Below, in pieces: positions 53,611-59,549 of a DNA stretch of 59,549 bases. The stretch spans positions 1 through 59,549 of the forward strand of contig NZ_JAKCFB010000048.1 in assembly GCF_024198235.1 (NCBI RefSeq), written 5' to 3'. Within the stretch, counting starts at the first letter, position 1, and every line of letters starts with the position of its first letter. Under the pieces are notes generated by a model that saw only the letters and a list, made by a program, of their open reading frames with translations, searched no databases and was not told the origin of the DNA. The DNA is from Myxococcus dinghuensis (lineage in GTDB: Bacteria; Myxococcota; Myxococcia; Myxococcales; Myxococcaceae). A program made the translations under genes and the position numbers.

Positions 53611-55092
53611 ATGGCCTGCTCGCTCCCTTCTCGACGACTCCTGGGTGCCCTGGCGCTGCTGCCCGCCGCGACGCTGGGCGTTGGTTGTGGCAAGGCGCTC
53701 GGCATCTCCGACGCCCACGCCGCGTCGCTGCCCGACACCACCGTGGCCGCCGCCGCGAGCACGCCCTCCGGCATGCCCGTGCAGCAGGCGCGCTTCAACC
53801 CCGTCACCTCCGGGAACATCACCTCGCTCGCGCCGCTGGTCGACTCCGTGAAGGGCGCGGTCGTCTATGTGGAGGTGAAGTCGCGCCCGCGCCGGGTCGC
53901 CGGCATCCAGGGCCTGCCTCCGGGCTGGGCCGAACGCTTCGGCATGATGCCGCAGGGCGAGGCGCCCGCGCGCCAGGGCCTGGGCTCGGGCTTCATCATC
54001 GACCCGTCCGGCACGGTGCTCACCAACAACCACGTCGTGGAGGACGCGGACACGGTGCGCGTGAAGCTGGGGGACGGGCGCTCCTTCGACGCGGAGGTGC
54101 TGGGACGCGACCCGCTCACGGACGTGGCGCTGCTCAAGCTCAAGGGCGCGCCGGCCGACCTGCCGTCGGTGAAGCTGGGGGACTCGGACGCGGTGCGCGT
54201 GGGTGACCCGGTGATGGCCATCGGCAACCCGTTCGGGCTCGAGACCAGCGTCAGCGCCGGCATCCTCTCCGCCCGGGCGCGCGACATCCACGCCGGCCCC
54301 TACGACGACTTCCTCCAGACGGACGCCGCCATCAACCCCGGCAACTCCGGCGGCCCGCTCTTCAACATGCAGGGCGAGGTGGTGGGCATGAACACCGCCA
54401 TCATCGGCGGCGCCAGCGGCATCGGCTTCGCGGTGCCCAGCAACCTGGTGAGGTCGCTCCTGTCGCAGTTGCAGGAGACGGGCGCGGTGCGCCGCGGCTG
54501 GCTGGGCCTGGCCGCGCAGGACCTCACGCCGGAGCTGGCGCGGGCGCTCAAGTCGAACGCGGCCAAGGGCGCCGTGGTGGCGGGCGTCAACCCGGGCAGC
54601 CCCGCCGCGCGCGCCGGCTTCAAGGAGGAGGACATCATCACCTCCGTGGCGGGACGCGCCGTGGAGTCCGCCGGCGCGCTCACGCGCAGCGTGGCGCTGC
54701 TCAAGCCCGACTCCAAGGTGAAGGTGGACGTGGTGCGCGGCGGCAAGCCCCAGACGCTGGAGGTGACGCTGGGCACGCGTCCCGCGCAGCGGGGCGAGGA
54801 GGAGATCACCCCGCGCAACGCGCCCGCGCCGGTGTCGCGCAAGCTGGGCATCGGCCTGCGTGACGCGGAGGGAGGTGGCGCGCAGGTGATGTCGGTGGAG
54901 CCCGGCAGCCCCGCCGAGCGCGCGGGCCTGGTGCCCGGCATGGTGCTGGTGCAGGTGGACGACAACAAGGTCGCCAGCGCTTCGGACGCCGCCAACGCCT
55001 TCACGTCCGCCCGGTCCGGGGCCGCGCTGCTCCTGAGGGTGCGCGCGCCGGACTCGGACGCCACCGTGTTGCGCGCGCTGGAAGTGCCGTAG
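53611..55092 (+). CDS. htrA: HtrA/DegP-family periplasmic serine protease with two PDZ domains
   Basis: 493 residues. Signal sequence (LLGALALLPAATLGVGC: either a weak lipobox with Cys26 or cleavage after the later AHA). Trypsin-like domain with catalytic H141 (NNHVVEDA), D171 (LTDVALLK) and S246 (GNSGGPL), then two PDZ domains (GWLGLAAQDLTPELA and KLGIGLRDAEGGG starts). Degrades or refolds damaged envelope proteins. ATG 53611 has GGAGA upstream. It shares an intergenic region containing activator-like repeats with the divergent response-regulator gene. Confidence 0.94.
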   Translation: MACSLPSRRLLGALALLPAATLGVGCGKALGISDAHAASLPDTTVAAAASTPSGMPVQQARFNPVTSGNITSLAPLVDSVKGAVVYVEVKSRPRRVAGIQGLPPGWAERFGMMPQGEAPARQGLGSGFIIDPSGTVLTNNHVVEDADTVRVKLGDGRSFDAEVLGRDPLTDVALLKLKGAPADLPSVKLGDSDAVRVGDPVMAIGNPFGLETSVSAGILSARARDIHAGPYDDFLQTDAAINPGNSGGPLFNMQGEVVGMNTAIIGGASGIGFAVPSNLVRSLLSQLQETGAVRRGWLGLAAQDLTPELARALKSNAAKGAVVAGVNPGSPAARAGFKEEDIITSVAGRAVESAGALTRSVALLKPDSKVKVDVVRGGKPQTLEVTLGTRPAQRGEEEITPRNAPAPVSRKLGIGLRDAEGGGAQVMSVEPGSPAERAGLVPGMVLVQVDDNKVASASDAANAFTSARSGAALLLRVRAPDSDATVLRALEVP

Positions 55093-55099
55093 CGCGCCC

Positions 55100-55135
55100 G
55101 CCCGTGGGTGGGGACCCGAGGCCCCACCCACGGGC
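55100..55135 (+). terminator. Terminator of htrA
   Basis: Perfect 14-bp stem GCCCGTGGGTGGGG / CCCCACCCACGGGC with an 8-base loop, followed by ACTTT, 8 bases after the htrA stop. Confidence 0.85.
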
Positions 55136-55188
55136 ACTTTCCGCGGGTGTCCTGAATCCCCGCGGCGTTTGGCGTAGAGTCCCCCTTC

Positions 55189-58100
55189 GTGCCGCGCTGC
55201 CAGACATGCGGGCGACGTTGGGAGGGTTCCCACGCGCCGTGCCCGGCGAACACACCCGCCGAAGGCGCGGGGCGGGTGATGCCCGCCGAGCCGCCGCCCC
55301 CGCCCATCCCGGGCTACCGCGTGGAGGGGTTGCTGGCGCGAGGCGGGTTCGGCGTGCTGCTGCGCGCGCACCGCGAGTCGGACGCGCAGCCGGTGGCCAT
55401 CAAGCTGGCCCGCACCGGACACACGCTGGCCCGCGCGCAGCTCGTCCGCGAGTCGGAGGCGCTGCGCATCCTGGGCCCGCCCACCGTGCCGGCGCTGTAC
55501 GAGGTGGGTGTCCTCCCCGGCGGCGCGCGCTTCATCGCCATGGAGCACGTGGACCACCCCACCCTGGCGGAGAAGCTGGCGCGGACGGCCGACACCCTCC
55601 CCCTGCGCGAGGTGGCGGACCTGGCGCTGGCCGTGGCGGACGCGGTGGCGCGCGTCCACGCGAGCGGGCTCGCCCACTGCGACCTGAAGCCGGAGCACCT
55701 GTTCCTCGACCCGGACAGCCAGCAGGTGCGCGTCTTCGACTTCGGGCTCGTGCGCGGCACCACCACCGCGGAGGGCCACGCGCTGCTCAGCGAGGGCCCG
55801 ACGACGAGCGACACGTCCGGCTTCGCGGGCACCGCGGAGTACATGGCGCCCGAGCAGTGCACGGGCACCGCGGACGTGGACACGCGCACGGACGTGTACG
55901 CGCTGGGGGTGCTGCTCTACGAGATGCTCACGGGCCGGCCGCCGTTCTTCGGCAACACGCCGGACGTGCTCCAGGCGCACATGGCGCTCCGGCCCCCTCC
56001 GCCCTCGGACTTCGCGCCGGTGCCGCCCGCGCTGGAGGAGGTGGTGCTGCGCTGCCTGGCCAAGGAGCGCGCCCGCCGTCCGGAGAACGCGAGCGTGCTG
56101 GGCATCGCCCTGCGCGAGGCGCTCACCCACGCCTACCGCCCCAGCGAGCCCAGCCCGCCCCGCCCCACGGCGCCGGGAGAGCCGCGCCCCGCGCAGGTGC
56201 GCCGCTCCGTCGCCATCCTCTTCCTCACCTCGCGCGCCAACCCCGTCAGCGTGCAGAAGGGGCTGGCCTCCTACGGGGGCCACATGGCCTTCACGGACGG
56301 GCCGCGCATCGCCGCCGTGTTCGACCCGGACGTGGGGGAGAACCCCGTGCGCCGGGCCATGCGCGCCGGTGAGGGGCTGGCCGAGCGGGGCCTGGCCACG
56401 GGCGCGCTGGTGGACGTGTCCGCCGTCACCGTGCAGCGCCGCCCCACCGGCACGCCGCGCTACCTGGGCGCCATCCTCTCGCGCGCGGACCGCTACCCCG
56501 CCGGGCCGGACACGCAGGGCGTGCTCCTGTCGCCCGCCGCCGCGGAGGCGGTGCCGGAGGTGCCGTGCACGGACGTACCCGGACAGCCGGGCCTCCTGCG
56601 CCCCGCGTCCCCCGGCTTCGCGCCCCGGCCGGACATCACCGTGCTCCAGCTGGGCAGCGAGGTGCTGGTGGGCCGGGAGCTGGAGACGTCCTATCTCCTG
56701 GAGAGCGCCCGCGCGGCGGTGGGCGAGGCGGCGCCCACGCTCGTCACCGTCATGGGCGACCGGGGGCTGGGCAAGAGCCACCTCGCCGCCGCGCTGCTGC
56801 GGGAGCTGCAGGCGCTGCTGCCGGGCGCGCGGGTGTACGGCACGCGCTCGCGCGAGCCGGTGCAGGGCGACCCGGACGGCACGCTACGCACGCTCCTGCG
56901 CTGCGCGCTCAACGGCTTCGAGAGCGACCAGACGGACACGGAGGAGCAGGGCCGCGCGGCCATCATGAAGCGGCTGGGCCCCACGCTGGGCGCGGAGCTG
57001 TGGCCCGGCGTGGCCGCGACGCTGGGCTGGTACGCGCCGGGCGGGCCGGAGCTGCAGAGCTGGGCGGCGGCGCCGGGCGCGCTGCGCTCGCTGGCCATGC
57101 GCGCGACGGGTGAGCTGCTGTCGGCCACCGCGCGCGACCGGCCGCTGTGCCTGGTCATCGACGACGCGCACTTCGCCGAGGAGACGGCGCTGGACGCGCT
57201 GGAGTACGCGAGCCTCGCCGAGGCCAGCGTGCCCCTGTGGGTGTGCGTGCTGGCGCGGCCCGGGTTCGAGCGCAGCCGCCCCATGTGGGGTGCCCGCGCG
57301 GCCCGGCAGGACACGGTGTCGCTGCGGCCGCTGGCCGGCGAGCAGGCGCAGGAGCTGTGCCGGCTGCTGCTCAAGCCGGTGGAGAACGTGCCGGCGCAGG
57401 CGGTGGAGCGCATCGTCGAGCGCGCGCAGCACGTGCCGCTCTACATGGTGGAGCTGGTGCGCGGCCTCAAGCGCCAGGGGCTGGTGCGCCAGCGCGCCCC
57501 GGGCGGGAGCTGGTACCTGGTCACGGACGGGCTGGAGAAGGTGCCCGAGCTGCGGCTGGTGGAGTGGCTGGCGGACCGCGAGCTGGGGGCGCTGCCCGCG
57601 TCGCTCGCGGCGCACGCGCGGCTGTGCGCGCTGCTGGGCACGGACTTCACGGCGGCCACGGCGGAGGGCGTGGTGCGGGAGCTGGAGCGCGACGGCGCCG
57701 CCGGGGGCTTCCCGCTCGACGCGGGCCACGCCACGCGGCGGCTGCTCGACTCCGGCCTGCTCGTGTCCCACCGGCAGGAGGGCCTGAGCTTCCGCAACGA
57801 GCTGCTGCGCGAGGCGGTGGCGGCCACGCTGCCCGCCGCCGAGCGGCTGCGCATCCACCACGCCGCGTACCGCTACTTCCTGGGCCCCGCGGGCGCCAGC
57901 GAGCGGCAGCGCCTGCCGCGCCTGGCGCTGCACGCGGCCGCCGCCAACCTGCGCGAGGAGGCCGCCGCGCTCTCCATCGACCTGGCCGAGTCCGCGCGGG
58001 GCCGCCACGCGTTCCTCGACGCGGAGGCCATGTACACGCGCGCCCTGGAGCTGCTGGAGCCCACGGACGAGCTGCGCTGCCTGACGGCGCTGCGCGGGCG

Positions 58101-59214
58101 CGGGCTGATGCGCATCCGCATCGGCCGGTATGACGACTCGCTGGCGGACTTCGCCGACGCGCGCGAGCGGGCCGTCCGCCTGGGCGACGCGCGCTCGCGG
58201 CTGGAGCTGCTCCTGGACGAGGCCATGGCGCTCGACTGGGTGAACGACTACCCGCGCAGCGAGGCGCGCGCCTACGAGGCCCAGGCGCTGGCGTCACAGG
58301 TCGACTCGCCCTACGTGCAGGTGCGGCTGCTGCTCGCGCTGGGGCGCGCGCTGTTCCGCAAGGGCGAGTGGCAGGAGGCGCGCGCGCCGCTGGAGGCCGC
58401 CGCCGAGCGCGCCCGCCGGCTGGGGGACGCGGGCTACGAGACGCAGGTGGTGGCGCAGCTGCTGCTCGCCGTCATCCTCCCCAACCTGGGCGACATCGAC
58501 GAGACGGCGCGCGTGCTGGCGGAGGTGGTGGAGGCGTGCACGGACCGCGGCGACCTGTTCCACCTGGGCAGCGCCATCAACAACCGCCGCAACCTGTGGG
58601 TGGCGCGCAAGGACCTGGCCAGCGCGCTGAAGGACCAGGAGCGCTTCATGCACCTGGGGCGCGAATTGGGCATGGTGGGCTGGGAGTACTTCGCCGAGCA
58701 CAACCTGGGCGAATTGCACTACCAGGCGGGGGACGTGGACGCCGCCGCGCCCCACATCGCCCGCGCCATCGCGCTGGAGCGCCGGCACCCGGAGGTCGCG
58801 CCCCGGCCGTGGGCCCTGCTGCTGCAAGCGCGCACCATGGCGTGGACGGGGCGGCAGACGCGCGCGCGGGAGCTGCTCGCGCAGGTGCGGCAGGTGCTCT
58901 CCGAGGGGCGCACCGGCGCGGAGCTGAGCCCGTCGGAGGAGGTGCTCTTCGCCATGGTGGAGCTGGCCACGCGCGACGCCACGCCGGAGGCCTGGGAGGC
59001 GCTGCGCGAGCGGTCGGCCCAGGTGTCGATGGAGCAGGAGCCGCTCGAGGTGCTGGAGATGATGGGGCTGGCGGCGCTGCGCCGGGGGGACCGGGACGCG
59101 GCGCGCCGCATCCTCGAGCAGGCGCTGGGACACGCCGCGCTCCTGCCCAACCTCATGGAGGGCCGCATCCGCCGCTCGCTCGCCCGGGCCTGGGACATCG
59201 GCCCCGCCGCGTGA
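55189..59214 (+). CDS. Ser/Thr protein kinase fused to a cyclase-like domain, AAA/STAND ATPase and TPR array
   Basis: 1341 residues. CxxC...C lead (C4, C7, C18); kinase domain about 40-320 with glycine loop LLARGGFGVL, K72 in VAIK, and DFG D184. The catalytic loop reads HCDLKPEH (163-170), where Arg is replaced by Cys and the metal-binding Asn by His. Residues about 338-460 resemble a degenerate class III cyclase domain (VAILFLTSR, GGHMAFTDGPRIAAVFD, GLATGALVDV, YLGAILSRADRY) without the metal Asp pair. Then Walker A GDRGLGKS (523-530), Walker B LCLVIDDAH, a winged segment and at least eight TPR-like repeats. Start GTG 55189; TAGAGT at 55175-55180 suggests a leaderless message. Confidence 0.9.
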   Translation: MPRCQTCGRRWEGSHAPCPANTPAEGAGRVMPAEPPPPPIPGYRVEGLLARGGFGVLLRAHRESDAQPVAIKLARTGHTLARAQLVRESEALRILGPPTVPALYEVGVLPGGARFIAMEHVDHPTLAEKLARTADTLPLREVADLALAVADAVARVHASGLAHCDLKPEHLFLDPDSQQVRVFDFGLVRGTTTAEGHALLSEGPTTSDTSGFAGTAEYMAPEQCTGTADVDTRTDVYALGVLLYEMLTGRPPFFGNTPDVLQAHMALRPPPPSDFAPVPPALEEVVLRCLAKERARRPENASVLGIALREALTHAYRPSEPSPPRPTAPGEPRPAQVRRSVAILFLTSRANPVSVQKGLASYGGHMAFTDGPRIAAVFDPDVGENPVRRAMRAGEGLAERGLATGALVDVSAVTVQRRPTGTPRYLGAILSRADRYPAGPDTQGVLLSPAAAEAVPEVPCTDVPGQPGLLRPASPGFAPRPDITVLQLGSEVLVGRELETSYLLESARAAVGEAAPTLVTVMGDRGLGKSHLAAALLRELQALLPGARVYGTRSREPVQGDPDGTLRTLLRCALNGFESDQTDTEEQGRAAIMKRLGPTLGAELWPGVAATLGWYAPGGPELQSWAAAPGALRSLAMRATGELLSATARDRPLCLVIDDAHFAEETALDALEYASLAEASVPLWVCVLARPGFERSRPMWGARAARQDTVSLRPLAGEQAQELCRLLLKPVENVPAQAVERIVERAQHVPLYMVELVRGLKRQGLVRQRAPGGSWYLVTDGLEKVPELRLVEWLADRELGALPASLAAHARLCALLGTDFTAATAEGVVRELERDGAAGGFPLDAGHATRRLLDSGLLVSHRQEGLSFRNELLREAVAATLPAAERLRIHHAAYRYFLGPAGASERQRLPRLALHAAAANLREEAAALSIDLAESARGRHAFLDAEAMYTRALELLEPTDELRCLTALRGRGLMRIRIGRYDDSLADFADARERAVRLGDARSRLELLLDEAMALDWVNDYPRSEARAYEAQALASQVDSPYVQVRLLLALGRALFRKGEWQEARAPLEAAAERARRLGDAGYETQVVAQLLLAVILPNLGDIDETARVLAEVVEACTDRGDLFHLGSAINNRRNLWVARKDLASALKDQERFMHLGRELGMVGWEYFAEHNLGELHYQAGDVDAAAPHIARAIALERRHPEVAPRPWALLLQARTMAWTGRQTRARELLAQVRQVLSEGRTGAELSPSEEVLFAMVELATRDATPEAWEALRERSAQVSMEQEPLEVLEMMGLAALRRGDRDAARRILEQALGHAALLPNLMEGRIRRSLARAWDIGPAA

Positions 59215-59235
59215 GGCAAGGGGGGCGCGCGCGCC

Positions 59236-59549
59236 TCAGCCCGCGGGCATGAAGCCCAGCAGCTTGAGCGCGCCCAGGAGGACGCCGCCCAGCGACTCCG
59301 CGGCGATGGCCCCCGCCGCGAGCGCGGGCACGTTGCGGTCCGTCGCCTCCGGAGCGCGCCAGCGCGCCACCGCCGCCACGACGGCGCCCAGGCACAGCGT
59401 CACCGCGAAGTACGCGGGCAGGATGAAGCCGATGCCCATGGCCACCGGGGACGGCAGCCACCGCGCCGCCCGGCCCCGCGCCGCGAGCGTCAGCCCCGCG
59501 CCCACCAGCGCCGCCACGCCCCCGGCCAGCGCCGCGTGCGCGGGCAGCC
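59236..59549 (-). CDS. C-terminal end of an OPT-family oligopeptide/metal-chelate transporter (5' part beyond right edge)
   Basis: The frame is open to the window edge, 104 residues visible. WLPSPVAMGIGFILPAYFAVTLCLGAVVAAV, then ATDRNVPALAAGAIAAESLGGVLLGALKLLGF, is the pattern of the last membrane segments of OPT permeases (GIGFxxPxxFAVTLFLGA, GLIAGESLxGV). The GTG at 59517 is internal. Convergent with the kinase gene, 21 bp apart. Confidence 0.75.
   Translation of the reverse strand, partial: LPAHAALAGGVAALVGAGLTLAARGRAARWLPSPVAMGIGFILPAYFAVTLCLGAVVAAVARWRAPEATDRNVPALAAGAIAAESLGGVLLGALKLLGFMPAG

Overview
The window reads as chromosome of a fruiting myxobacterium of the Cystobacterineae (Myxococcus / Corallococcus / Archangium type). 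The evidence is very high GC with strong G/C preference at third codon positions, two proteins ending in MYXO-CTERM-type sorting tails, many lipoproteins, a TPR-CHAT protease-like protein, a 1341-residue Ser/Thr kinase-AAA-TPR protein, sigma-54 activators and ELWxxDGT-repeat proteins. I saw no rRNA, tRNA, CRISPR array, insertion sequence or prophage. The genes are evenly composed and read as core or lineage-specific chromosome, not an island.

Layout: (1) 1-4183, sbcDC nuclease operon (sbcC cut by the left edge) and a small membrane protein. (2) 4192-10776, exported sugar-dehydrogenase-like propeller protein with MYXO-CTERM tail, 1-acylglycerol-phosphate acyltransferase, GT-C-type membrane glycosyltransferase, collagen-like lipoprotein. 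(3) 10984-16352, oxidative pentose phosphate operon zwf-pgl-gnd facing an acyl-CoA synthetase. (4) 16501-24305, an ECF sigma factor coupled to a zinc-finger anti-sigma whose extracytoplasmic TPR region is clearly homologous to the front half of a nearby membrane-anchored TPR-CHAT protein. Between them lie a 53-residue peptide gene and a divergent FIH/JmjC-like cupin hydroxylase; a heparin-lyase-like exported protein follows. (5) 24419-28864, emrAB-type efflux operon with MarR regulator and two small genes. (6) 29117-34224, vitamin B12 nucleotide-loop genes cobT-cobS-cobC facing the B12 importer btuFDC. (7) 34451-37590, a small Asr-like secreted protein, a sensor kinase and its NtrC-type response regulator. 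(8) 37595-44934, glutaminyl cyclase, two tandem ELWxxDGT lipoproteins, HflX, and TetR plus aldo/keto reductase. (9) 45144-51422, iron/siderophore uptake: a TonB-dependent receptor carrying its own TonB C-terminal-like domain, facing a four-gene operon (two small membrane proteins, PepSY reductase, lipoprotein); both units carry the same Fur-like box. (10) 51636-59549, a YbhN-like membrane protein, single-domain response regulator, HtrA protease, giant kinase, and the end of an OPT transporter.

Two systems deserve attention. The first is the ECF sigma / anti-sigma / TPR-CHAT cluster, in which the anti-sigma and the protease-like protein share one periplasmic domain, including a conserved cysteine pair. 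It recalls, without any CRISPR component, the pairing of a TPR-CHAT protease with an ECF sigma pathway. The second is a sigma-54 circuit. Upstream of the small secreted protein in front of the kinase/NtrC pair is a near-consensus -24/-12 promoter, preceded at -71 to -127 by three copies of the inverted repeat GGGGCA-N3-TGCCCC. The same repeat occurs about 19 kb away between htrA and the response-regulator gene, flanked by outward-facing -24/-12 promoters. This suggests one NtrC-type activator controls its own locus and an envelope-quality-control locus.
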